Assembly (NCBI RefSeq): GCF_003751445.1
Contig: NZ_RJUU01000003.1
Location: forward strand, 620,001-684,000
Source: Streptomyces sp. 840.1
Lineage (GTDB): Bacteria > Actinomycetota > Actinomycetes > Streptomycetales > Streptomycetaceae
DNA: 64,000 bases
Direction of reading: 5' to 3'
Made by a program: the position numbers and the translations under genes. Positions 25,275 through 33,447 of this stretch are shown piece by piece. Numbering within the stretch: position 1 is the first letter of the stretch; the number at the start of each line of letters is the position of its first letter. The notes under the pieces were generated by a model, which did not search any database, was not told the origin of the DNA, and saw only the letters and a list, made by a program, of their open reading frames with translations.

Positions 25275-26804
25275 ATGTCCATATCCACCTCGCCCCACAC
25301 GGGTTCCGAGGCCAACACGCCCAAGGACGAGGAGCAGCGGCTGCGCGAGCTCGGCTACCAGCCGGTGCTCGCACGCAGGATGGGCGGCTTCGGCAACTTC
25401 GCCATCAGCTTCTCCGTCATCTCGATCCTGTCCGGCTGCATGACCCTGTACGGCTTCGGCATGTCGACCGGCGGGCCCGCGGTGATGCTGTGGGGCTGGG
25501 CGGGTGTCGGTCTGTTCGTGCTCTGCGTGGGCATGGCGCTGGCCGAGGTCACCAGCGCGTACCCGACGTCCGGGGCGCTGTACTACATGGCGGACCGGCT
25601 CGGCGGCCGCAAGTGGGGCTGGTACACGGGCTGGCTGAATCTGCTCGGGCTGCTCGGTGCGATCGCGGGCATCGACTACGGTGCCGCGCTGTTCACCGGT
25701 GCGCTGATGAACCTGCAGTGGGGGTTCACTCCGACGCCGGGCAAGACGATGGTCATCTTCCTGTGCATCCTGCTGCTGCACGCCGTGCTGAACCTGTTCG
25801 GCGTGCGCCTGGTCAGCGTGCTCAACTCGATCAGTGTGTGGTGGCACCTGGCCGGCGTCGCGGTGATCGTCTCGGTGCTGGCGATCGTGCCCTCCCACCA
25901 CCAGTCTCCGTCGTTCGTCTTCACCGAGTTCGTCAACGACACCGGCTGGGAGAACCCGCTCTACGTGGCGGCGATCGGTCTGCTGCTGGCCCAGTACACC
26001 TTCTGCGGCTACGACGCCTCCGCCCATCTGTCGGAGGAGACCTCGAACGCCTCGGTCTCGGCGGCCCGCGGCATCGTCCGTTCGATCTGGGTCTCGTGGG
26101 TGGCCGGTTTCGTCCTGCTCGCCGGGCTGACGTTCGCGATCCAGGACTACGCGGGCACCCAGGACAGTGCCACCGGAGTGCCGCCGGCCCAGATCCTGAT
26201 CGACGCGCTGGGCACCTCGGGCGCCACGGCCATGCTGCTGATCGTGATCGCGGCGCAGCTGTTCTGCGGCAACGCCGAGGTCGCCGCGGCCAGCCGGATG
26301 GTGTTCGCCTTCAGCCGGGACAACGCGCTGCCCGGCTCGGCGCTGTGGCGCAAGGTGAGTGCCCGGACGCAGACGCCGGTGAACGCCGTGTGGCTGTCGG
26401 TCGTGGTCGCCGGGCTGCTGGCCGTTCCGTCGCTGTACTCCGCGACCGCGTACGGTGCGGTGACCGCGATCAACGTCATCGGCATCACGCCCGCCTACGC
26501 GATCCCGATCTTCCTGAAGCTGCGCGCCGGTGACCGCTTCGAGCGCGGGCCGTGGCACCTGGGCCGCTGGTCGAAGCCGGTCGGCTGGATCGCCGTGGTG
26601 TGGGTCTCGATCGTCACCGTGCTGTTCCTGCTGCCGCAGTCGTCCCCGGTCACGATCGACTCGATGAACTACGCCTCGATCGCCCTGGTCGCCGTGCTGG
26701 TCCTGGCCACCGTGTGGTGGTTCGTCGCGCGGGGTTCGTACAGCACCCCGTCGGCGTACGGCAACGCCCGTGAGCAGGCGGAGATCGAGGAAGGCATCAT
26801 CTGA
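25275..26804 (+). CDS. APC-family amino-acid permease
   Basis: 509 residues with about 12 membrane helices. The N-terminal YQPVLARRMGGFGNFAISFS followed by a glycine-rich first helix is typical of the amino-acid/choline/GABA permease branch of the APC superfamily. GGAGG precedes the ATG by 9 bases. It mediates proton-coupled uptake of an amino acid or amine; the substrate cannot be fixed from sequence. It follows the bldA-type hypothetical gene and ends at a bidirectional terminator. Confidence 0.9.
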   Translation: MSISTSPHTGSEANTPKDEEQRLRELGYQPVLARRMGGFGNFAISFSVISILSGCMTLYGFGMSTGGPAVMLWGWAGVGLFVLCVGMALAEVTSAYPTSGALYYMADRLGGRKWGWYTGWLNLLGLLGAIAGIDYGAALFTGALMNLQWGFTPTPGKTMVIFLCILLLHAVLNLFGVRLVSVLNSISVWWHLAGVAVIVSVLAIVPSHHQSPSFVFTEFVNDTGWENPLYVAAIGLLLAQYTFCGYDASAHLSEETSNASVSAARGIVRSIWVSWVAGFVLLAGLTFAIQDYAGTQDSATGVPPAQILIDALGTSGATAMLLIVIAAQLFCGNAEVAAASRMVFAFSRDNALPGSALWRKVSARTQTPVNAVWLSVVVAGLLAVPSLYSATAYGAVTAINVIGITPAYAIPIFLKLRAGDRFERGPWHLGRWSKPVGWIAVVWVSIVTVLFLLPQSSPVTIDSMNYASIALVAVLVLATVWWFVARGSYSTPSAYGNAREQAEIEEGII

Positions 26805-26855
26805 CCACTCGGCCGCCGCCGGGCCCCGGCCTGTCCGGCCGCTGTCGTGGCCACC

Positions 26856-26888
26856 GGCCCTTCCGGATCACCGCGATCCGGGAGGGCC
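26856..26888. terminator. Bidirectional terminator
   Basis: GGCCCTTCCGGATC pairs with GATCCGGGAGGGCC (13 of 14 pairs plus one wobble) around a 5-base loop, between the convergent permease and TauE/SafE genes. Confidence 0.7.
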
Positions 26889-26892
26889 GCCG

Positions 26893-27660
26893 TCAGTTCA
26901 GCAGCAGTTGGAGGCCGCCCAGCACGGTCGCCCCGATGACGAGGCGTTCGAAGAGCGTCTGGTTGATCCGGTCCACGCATGTGCGGCCGATCCAGGCGCC
27001 GGGGAGCACGAACAGCAGCATGCACGCGTCGAGCAGCAGGGACCGGGCGTCGATCAGTCCGAGGCCCACGCTGAACGGCACCTTGGACGTGTTGACGATC
27101 AGGAAGAACCACGCGGAGGTGCCGAGGAAGCCGAGCTTCCGGAATCCGGCGGACAGCAGGTAGAGCGACATGACCGGGCCGCCCGCGTTGGCGACCATGG
27201 TGGTGAAGCCGCCGAGCACCCCGTACGAGCGGGCCATGAGCCGCTCGCCGGCGGCCGGCGGGCCCGCGTCCGCCGACGGCTCCGCGCTCCCGGCCGCGCC
27301 GCGGCGCCGCCAGATCGTGACGCCCGCCATGAAGATCAGGATCGCGCCGATCGAGGTCCGTACGGCGGCGTCGCCGGCCCACATCATGAACAGTGTGCCC
27401 GCCAGCACGCCGACGGCGACGGCGGGAAAGAGCCGAAGCAGCGTCGGCCAGTGAGCGTGGCGGCGGTAGGTCAGCACGGCGAGCACATCGCCGGCGATGA
27501 GGATCGGGAGCAGCACTCCGGTGGATTCGCGGGCCGGGAGGACGGCCGCGAAGACCGCGAGACTGATCGTATTGGCACCGCTGACGGCCGTCTTGGAGAA
27601 GCCGACGAGGGCGGATGCCGCGGCCAGTGCCGCCAGTTGCCAGAGGGTGAGAGTGTCCAT
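26893..27660 (-). CDS. TauE/SafE-family membrane exporter
   Basis: 255 residues, mostly hydrophobic, about 8 predicted membrane segments beginning at the N-terminus (LTLWQLAALAAASALVGFSK). The family exports sulfite, sulfoacetate or related anions. The start at 27660 places the first helix at the N-terminus; an in-frame start at 27702 would add 14 polar residues. It is divergent from the DeoR/LacI-type regulator. A link to the organosulfur locus at the window start is conceivable but unsupported. Confidence 0.82.
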   Translation of the reverse strand: MDTLTLWQLAALAAASALVGFSKTAVSGANTISLAVFAAVLPARESTGVLLPILIAGDVLAVLTYRRHAHWPTLLRLFPAVAVGVLAGTLFMMWAGDAAVRTSIGAILIFMAGVTIWRRRGAAGSAEPSADAGPPAAGERLMARSYGVLGGFTTMVANAGGPVMSLYLLSAGFRKLGFLGTSAWFFLIVNTSKVPFSVGLGLIDARSLLLDACMLLFVLPGAWIGRTCVDRINQTLFERLVIGATVLGGLQLLLN

Positions 27661-27738
27661 GCCAGGGAGAGATCGTAATCTGCCATGATTTCCGGCCTTC
27701 ACCCAGCAGGGGAAGCTGCATGGCTATGCTGCGCTCCA

Positions 27739-27763
27739 AACGCTCGGACGAAGCGTTCAAACG
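27739..27763. promoter_or_regulatory. Operator-like dyad in front of the DeoR/LacI regulator
   Basis: AACGCT-N7-AGCGTT (27739-27757) is a perfect dyad. Its right half extends to AAGCGTTCAAACG (27751-27763), whose complement CGTTTGAACGCTT matches CGTTTGACCGCTT at 28957-28969 in front of the transporter operon at 12 of 13 positions. This suggests self-regulation plus control of the transporter. Confidence 0.5.
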
Positions 27764-27797
27764 CACAATGCGCAGCGGTACGGCAGGGGGCCAGCAC

Positions 27798-28955
27798 ATG
27801 CGGGAGCCGGTTGAGCTCAGGCGTCAGCGGATCATGTCGGTGGTGGAGTCGCGGGGGGCGGTCAAGGTCAGCGTCCTCGCCGCCGAACTGGACGTCTCCG
27901 TGGTGACGGTGCGGCGCGACGTCGAGGAGCTGACCCGGGCCGGGCGGCTGCGGCGGGGCCACGGCGTGGCCAGGCCGTTGCGGGAACCGGCGGGTGCCGC
28001 GCCCGTGCCTGCCCCGCGGGGCGGCGAGCCGGCAGGCGAGGGCGGCGCGGTGGCGCTGGTCGTGCCGGAGCGGCACTCGTACCTGTACGAGACGCTGCAC
28101 GGCGCGCGGAGCGTACTGGAGGAGGCCGGGATCAGGATCGCGCTGCACATCGCACCGCAGTCGGCCGGCGCCGAACGGCCGCTGGTGGAGCGGGCGCTGG
28201 CGGACGGCGCGCGCGGCCTGCTGATCGCCCCGCGATGGCGTCACGCGCTCTCCGAGGAGAGGGACTACGGCTGGCTGGCGGACGTGGACGTGCCGACCGT
28301 GCTGATGGAGCGGCGGCCCCGGCCGGGCAGTGCGCTGCACGCCCTGGACTCCGTCTGTTCCGATCACTGGTACGGGGTGCACCTGGCCGTGGAGCACCTG
28401 GTGGCACTGGGCCACCGCCGGATCGTGCTGGCCGCCCGCGACGACAGCCCGACGGCCCGCACAGTGCGCGCCGCGTTCGCCGGGATCGCGGCCGGCCACC
28501 CCGAGGTGGCGGACTGGACGGTGGTGCTGAGTTCACCGGACGCGGTGCCCGGCCCCGGCCCGGACGAGGCGGGTCCGGCACCGGCCACCTCCGCCGGGAG
28601 CGCCGGCCCCGCACTCGACCTCGCCGCCCTGCTGCGCGAGCGGGGCGCGACGGCGGCGGTGCTGCACGGCGACGTGGACGCCCTGATGCTGGTGCAACGC
28701 CTGGCCGAGAACGGTGTGCAGGTGCCCCGGGACTGCTCGGTGGTGGCGTACGACGATGTCGTCGCGGCCCTCGGCAGCACGCCGCTGACCGCGGTGGCGC
28801 CACCCAAGGCGGAGATCGGCAGGGCGGCCGCCGAGCTGCTCCTCCACCGGCTCTCCGGGACGGCCGGGGCGGCCGGACCGGTGCGCCGGACGGAGCTGCT
28901 GCCGGAGTTGAAGGTCCGCGGATCGGCCCAGGCGATCACCCCCACCATGGACTGA
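27798..28955 (+). CDS. DeoR-type HTH / LacI-type sugar-binding hybrid regulator
   Basis: 385 residues. The N-terminal 60 residues form a DeoR-like helix-turn-helix (VKVSVLAAELDVSVVTVRRD); from residue about 80 a periplasmic-binding-protein-like effector domain of LacI type follows (VALVVPERHSYLYETLHGAR to GCSVVAYDD-like CSVVAYDDVVAALG). Such hybrids are sugar-responsive repressors. ATG 27798 follows AGGGGG at 7 bases; a frame from 27720 is longer but would include the operator. It is adjacent to and probably controls the ABC sugar operon starting at 29058. Confidence 0.85.
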   Translation: MREPVELRRQRIMSVVESRGAVKVSVLAAELDVSVVTVRRDVEELTRAGRLRRGHGVARPLREPAGAAPVPAPRGGEPAGEGGAVALVVPERHSYLYETLHGARSVLEEAGIRIALHIAPQSAGAERPLVERALADGARGLLIAPRWRHALSEERDYGWLADVDVPTVLMERRPRPGSALHALDSVCSDHWYGVHLAVEHLVALGHRRIVLAARDDSPTARTVRAAFAGIAAGHPEVADWTVVLSSPDAVPGPGPDEAGPAPATSAGSAGPALDLAALLRERGATAAVLHGDVDALMLVQRLAENGVQVPRDCSVVAYDDVVAALGSTPLTAVAPPKAEIGRAAAELLLHRLSGTAGAAGPVRRTELLPELKVRGSAQAITPTMD

Positions 28956-28998
28956 TCGTTTGACCGCTTTAATTTTCTTCTGAGCGATCTATTGACCG
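28954..28998 (+). promoter_or_regulatory. Tandem operator repeats before the sugar ABC operon
   Basis: GATCGTTTGACCG (28954-28966) and GATCTATTGACCG (28986-28998) are direct repeats spaced 32 bases, about three helical turns, immediately after the regulator stop. The first overlaps CGTTTGACCGCTT, shared with the regulator's own promoter. The TTGACC within the repeats may also serve as a -35 element. Confidence 0.5.
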
Positions 28999-29057
28999 TT
29001 ACCGATCAGCCGAACAGGATTCCCCGTGTCCTCAATCAGGAGCCACGGGAGGCGCCC

Positions 29058-30416
29058 ATGCCCGGTCGACAGAGCCGTCGATCCATGCTCGCCACGATGG
29101 CCGCAGTACCGCTGGCGGGCGCGCTGAGCGCGTGCAGCGGTGGCACATCGGGGTCGAGCAGCACGAGCAGGTCCAGCACCGTCAGCAACAAGGCCGGCCG
29201 CAACGCCACGCGCATCACCTTCTGGTCCGCCCTGCGCGGCAGCCAGGAGGTGGTGGACGCGTTCAACCGGACGCACGACACGATCCAGGTCGACTTCCAG
29301 CAGATCCCGTCCGGGGCCCAGGGCGGATACGCGAAGCTCAGCAACGCCTCACGGGCCGGCAACGCGCCGGACGTCGCGACGATCGAGTATCCCCAGATCC
29401 CCGGCTTCGCCATCGACGGGGTCGCCCTGGATCTCACCGGCCTGATGAGCGCGAAGCTGCGGTCGGCACTGCTCCCGCAGGCCCTGGGCCTGACCACCTT
29501 CGAGAAGCGCGTCCTGAGCGTTCCGCTGGACGTCGAGCCGATGGTGATGCACTACCGCACCGACCTCCTCGCCGAGTACGGCCTCGAAATCCCGCGCACC
29601 TGGGACGAGTTCGAGGCGGCGTCCCGTACCGTCGCCAAGAAGACACCGGGCCGGCGGCTGACGGCCTTCGCGACGGACGGCGGACCGCAGTTCGCCTCCT
29701 TCGCCTGGCAGGCGGGCGCCCGGTGGTTCGACACCGGCGGCGGCGCCTGGAACGTGTCGCTCGGCGACGCGCCGACCCGCCGGGTGGCGGCCTACTGGCA
29801 GCGGCTGATCGACGAGGACCTGGTCTTCGTGAACGCCGTGGACAGCCGGCAGTACGACGCCCAGGTCGGTGGCGACCAGGTCCTCGTCCGGCTCAGCGGC
29901 GCCTGGGACGCCGGGGCGCAGATGAACGCGCGCCCCGGCCAGAAGGGCAAGTGGGCCATCGCGCCGCTCCCCCAGTGGCAGGCGGGCGACGCCGCGCTCG
30001 GTACCCACGGCGGATCGACCTTCGCGGTCACCCGGGACAGCGAGAAGCCGGAAGCCGCACTGGAGTTCATCGAGTGGCAGGTCTCCCACCCCGACGCGCT
30101 GCGCGCCCGGCTCTCCAGCGGGGCCAGCAGCCAGTACCCGGCCGTCCCCGGGCTCCTGCCCGTCTACCGCAAGGCCTTCGACCGCGCCTACTACAGCGGC
30201 CAGGACATCTACACCCTCTTCGACCACGAGGCACGCACGATCCGGGACTGGACCTGGGGGCCCCGGATGACCGCCACCCTCAAGGTCATGCAGGACGGCT
30301 TCGCCCGGGTGGGCGGCGGCCAGGGCTCGCTGCTCGAATCCGTACGCGCGGCCCAGCAGGGCACCATGCCCGACCTCAGGGCGCTGGGCCTGTCCACCAC
30401 CGAGCACAGCAGCTGA
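29058..30416 (+). CDS. Sugar ABC transporter substrate-binding lipoprotein
   Basis: 452 residues, family 1 extracellular solute-binding protein. The signal peptide has twin arginines (SRRSML) and ends in the lipobox LSAC (Cys26). RITFWSALRGSQEVVDAFNR is the typical start of the mature domain. ATG 29058 has GGGAGG 5 bases upstream; a frame opening at 28992 is rejected. It captures an oligosaccharide or uronide at the cell surface for the two permeases that follow. No ATPase gene is present, so a shared MsiK-type ATPase is expected. Confidence 0.9.
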   Translation: MPGRQSRRSMLATMAAVPLAGALSACSGGTSGSSSTSRSSTVSNKAGRNATRITFWSALRGSQEVVDAFNRTHDTIQVDFQQIPSGAQGGYAKLSNASRAGNAPDVATIEYPQIPGFAIDGVALDLTGLMSAKLRSALLPQALGLTTFEKRVLSVPLDVEPMVMHYRTDLLAEYGLEIPRTWDEFEAASRTVAKKTPGRRLTAFATDGGPQFASFAWQAGARWFDTGGGAWNVSLGDAPTRRVAAYWQRLIDEDLVFVNAVDSRQYDAQVGGDQVLVRLSGAWDAGAQMNARPGQKGKWAIAPLPQWQAGDAALGTHGGSTFAVTRDSEKPEAALEFIEWQVSHPDALRARLSSGASSQYPAVPGLLPVYRKAFDRAYYSGQDIYTLFDHEARTIRDWTWGPRMTATLKVMQDGFARVGGGQGSLLESVRAAQQGTMPDLRALGLSTTEHSS

Positions 30417-30495
30417 CCGTGCCCCCGCCCCCGTCTCCCCCGCAGCAGAACCCCCGGCAGACAGACTCCCCAGCAGCAGAGAGGCAGGTGACACC

Positions 30496-31497
30496 ATGAC
30501 CAGCCCCCTGACCACACCGACGACGGCCCCCGCCAGCACCTCCGCGGCCGCCGCGGCGGCGCCTCCCAGGACGTCCCCGCGCTCCACGCGCAAGTCCGCG
30601 CAGCGGCGTGAACTGGGCGCGTGCGGCGCGCTGATGACCCCCTTCTTCATCCTCCTGGTGACGGTCTTCCTGATCCCGGTCGGAACCGCCGTCTGGCTCA
30701 GCTTCTTCAGCGACGACCAGCCGGGCCTGGGCTTCGGCCCGGAGCGCCGGGTCTTCGTCGGTCTGCGCAGCTACACCGCCGTACTGACCGACCCGACGTT
30801 CCTCAGCGGGCTGGGCACCGTCGTCCTGTACTGCGTGATCTACATCCCGCTGATGGTGATCGGCGCGCTCGCGCTGGCGCTGCTGCTGGACTCGGGGGTG
30901 GTGCGGCTGCGCTCCTGGGCCCAGCTCGGGCTGTTCCTGCCGCACGCCGTGCCCGGGATCATCGCCGCCGTCATCTGGCTCTACCTCTACACACCGGGAC
31001 TGAGCCCCGTCGTCGACCTGCTCGGCAAGGCCGACATCACGATCGACTTCCTCGGTGTGCACACGGTCGTTCCCTCGATCGTCAACATCGCCCTGTGGAG
31101 CAACCTCGGATACAACATGGTGGTCTTCTACGCCGCGTTGCAGGCCGTGCCGCGCGAGGTCATCGAGGCGTCCGTCGTCGACGGCGCCGGCCCCGTCCGC
31201 ACCGCCCTCCAGGTCAAGGCACCCCTGGTGCGCTCCTCGATCGTGATGGTCGCGATGTTCACCCTGATCTTCGCGCTCCAGCTCTTCACGGAGCCGATGC
31301 TGCTCAGCCAGTCGACCCCGATGATCAGCTCGCGCTTCTCGCCCAGCATGTACATCTACGACGCCGCGTTCACCCGTAACAACTACGGCCTGGCCGCCGC
31401 CGCCTCGGTCGTCCTGCTGGTCTGCACCGTCGCGCTCTCCTACGGCGTGACCCGCTGGACCAACCGCTCCAACGCCGCCGAGGAGGAAGCCCGATGA
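30496..31497 (+). CDS. Sugar ABC transporter permease, MalF/UgpA-like
   Basis: 333 residues: a Ser/Thr/Pro-rich 45-residue tail, about six membrane segments and the EAA-type loop EVIEASVVDGAGPVRTALQV that docks the ATPase. The stop overlaps the next permease start (ATGA at 31494). It forms the membrane channel with the MalG-like partner. Confidence 0.92.
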   Translation: MTSPLTTPTTAPASTSAAAAAAPPRTSPRSTRKSAQRRELGACGALMTPFFILLVTVFLIPVGTAVWLSFFSDDQPGLGFGPERRVFVGLRSYTAVLTDPTFLSGLGTVVLYCVIYIPLMVIGALALALLLDSGVVRLRSWAQLGLFLPHAVPGIIAAVIWLYLYTPGLSPVVDLLGKADITIDFLGVHTVVPSIVNIALWSNLGYNMVVFYAALQAVPREVIEASVVDGAGPVRTALQVKAPLVRSSIVMVAMFTLIFALQLFTEPMLLSQSTPMISSRFSPSMYIYDAAFTRNNYGLAAAASVVLLVCTVALSYGVTRWTNRSNAAEEEAR

Positions 31498-32369
31498 GTG
31501 CGACGGTTCCCACCCGCACCACCGCCGTACTGCGCCCCAGGCTGCTCGGCCGCTCCGTGGTCAACCTGGTCGTCGGTATCTCCGTGCTGTACACGCTGCT
31601 GCCGGTGCTGTGGCTGGTGCTCGCCGCGTCGAAGGACCGGGACGCGCTGTTCGGCAGCGACGTGCTGTCGCTCGACCACTTCTCCTTCACGCAGAACCTC
31701 AAGGACCTGTTCGCGATGGACGGCGGCCTGTACGCGCGCTGGTACGGCAACAGCCTGCTGTACGCGGTCCTCGGCGCCGCCCTCGGGGCGCTGATCAGCA
31801 TCGCCTGCGGGTACGCCTTCGACAAGTACCGCTTCGCGCACAAGGAGAAGCTGTTCGGCCTGGTGCTCGCCGCGGTCATGGTGCCGCAGACCGTGCTGGC
31901 GCTGCCGCTGTACCTGATGGCGTCCGGTACCGGTCTGGTCAACACCTTCTGGTCGGTCTTCATCCCGGTCCTCTTCAATCCGTTCGGCGTGTATCTGGGC
32001 CGGATCTTCAGCCAGGGCTACGTGCCGAACGAGGTACTCGAAGCGGCCCGGGTGGACGGGGCCGGCGAGCTGACCACCTACTTCCGGGTCGCGCTGCGGA
32101 TGCTCGGGCCGGGACTCGTCACCGTGTTCCTCTTCCAGCTCACCGCGATCTGGAACAACTTCTTCCTGCCCATGGTGATGCTCTCCGACCAGGACCTGTA
32201 TCCCGTCAGCCTCGGGCTCTACACCTGGAACAGCGCCGCCACCGTCTCACCGGAGTACTACCCCGTGGTGATCATGGGTTCGCTGCTCGCGGTCCTGCCG
32301 CTGATCCTCGCCTTCGCGCTGCTCCAGCGCTTCTGGAAGTCGGGGCTCACCGCGGGCGCCGTCAAGTAG
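31494..32369 (+). CDS. Sugar ABC transporter permease, MalG/UgpE-like
   Basis: 291 residues with about six membrane segments and the EAA-type loop EVLEAARVDGAGELTTYFRV. ATG overlaps the upstream permease stop by 4 bases. Second half of the sugar channel. A 37-bp gap with AGGAG separates it from the dehydrogenase gene, so the operon continues. Confidence 0.92.
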   Translation: MSATVPTRTTAVLRPRLLGRSVVNLVVGISVLYTLLPVLWLVLAASKDRDALFGSDVLSLDHFSFTQNLKDLFAMDGGLYARWYGNSLLYAVLGAALGALISIACGYAFDKYRFAHKEKLFGLVLAAVMVPQTVLALPLYLMASGTGLVNTFWSVFIPVLFNPFGVYLGRIFSQGYVPNEVLEAARVDGAGELTTYFRVALRMLGPGLVTVFLFQLTAIWNNFFLPMVMLSDQDLYPVSLGLYTWNSAATVSPEYYPVVIMGSLLAVLPLILAFALLQRFWKSGLTAGAVK

Positions 32370-32406
32370 CCGGACCGGTCACACATCGTCGAGGACCAGG
32401 AGAAAG

Positions 32407-33447
32407 ATGCCCAGCACCACCCCCACCACCCCTGCCGCACGCCGCCGGCCGCGTGCCGCCGTGGCGATGAAACCGGATGCCTCGGACGCCCTGCTGGACG
32501 CTCCGTCGCTGGCGGCGCTCTCGCAGGTGTGCGACCTCGCGCCGCCGCCCGTGCTCGACGACTTCACCACCGGCCGGGCCCGCGCCGTGCTCGCCGAGAC
32601 GGAACTGCTGGTCACCGGCTGGGGCTGTCCGCCCATCGACGAGGCGGCACTGGCCGCCGCGCCCCGGCTGCGCGCCGTCGTACACACGGCCGGAAGCGTG
32701 CGCGGCCACATCACCGAGGCCTGCTGGGAGCGCGGCATCGAGGTGTCGTCGGCCGCCGCGGCCAACGCGCTACCGGTGGCCGAGTACACCGTCGCGATGA
32801 TCCTGCTCTCCGGCAAACGGGCGCTGGAACGGGCCCGCGACTACCGCGCCGAGCGCCGCCGCGGCAACTGGCTGGCCACCTCCCCCGACGTGGGCAACTA
32901 CGGCCGGACCGTGGGCATCCTGTCCGCCTCGCTCATCGGCCGCCGGGTCATCGAACTGCTGCGCCCCTACGACCTGCGGGTGCTGCTGCACGACCCGTAC
33001 GTCTCCGACGAGGAGGCGGCCGCACTCGGTGTCCGGCCGGTGGGGCTCGGCGAACTGTTCGCGGAGAGCGACGTCGTGAGCGTCCACACCCCGCTGCTGC
33101 CCGCCACCCACAAGCTCGTCAGCCGTGAACTGCTCATGTCCATGCGGCCGGACGGGGTGCTCGTCAACACCGCGCGCGGCGCCGTCGTCGACCAGGACGC
33201 ACTGACCGACGTCCTGCTGCAGAACCGCATCCGGGCGGTCCTCGACGTCACAGAACCCGACACGCTGCCGGCCGGCCACCCCCTGTGGGAGTGCGAGAAC
33301 GCCCTGATCACCCCGCATCTCGCCGGTTCCCAGGGCAACGAGTGGCGGCGGCTCGTCGATCTGGCCGTGAGCGAGACCGAGCGCTGGGCCGAGGGTGACG
33401 GATTCGCCCATCCCGTACGACGCGAAAGGCTGGCTTTCCTCGCATGA
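32407..33447 (+). CDS. D-isomer-specific 2-hydroxyacid dehydrogenase
   Basis: 346 residues. The NAD domain begins near TVGILSASLIGRRVIELL; catalytic Arg lies in VNTARGAVVDQDAL, Glu in DVTEPDTLPAGHPLW and His in ITPHLAGSQGNE. The Rossmann glycine motif is unusual (GILSAS in place of GxGxxG), so NAD binding may be altered. It sits inside the sugar operon and overlaps DUF2264 by 4 bases, so it probably reduces or oxidises a 2-keto/2-hydroxy acid from the imported sugar. The exact substrate is unknown. Confidence 0.85.
   Translation: MPSTTPTTPAARRRPRAAVAMKPDASDALLDAPSLAALSQVCDLAPPPVLDDFTTGRARAVLAETELLVTGWGCPPIDEAALAAAPRLRAVVHTAGSVRGHITEACWERGIEVSSAAAANALPVAEYTVAMILLSGKRALERARDYRAERRRGNWLATSPDVGNYGRTVGILSASLIGRRVIELLRPYDLRVLLHDPYVSDEEAAALGVRPVGLGELFAESDVVSVHTPLLPATHKLVSRELLMSMRPDGVLVNTARGAVVDQDALTDVLLQNRIRAVLDVTEPDTLPAGHPLWECENALITPHLAGSQGNEWRRLVDLAVSETERWAEGDGFAHPVRRERLAFLA

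Noticed and set aside
28992..29057. Upstream extension of the sugar-binding lipoprotein
   Set aside because: It would put 22 polar residues before the signal peptide; the ATG at 29058 has GGGAGG and starts a complete lipoprotein signal.
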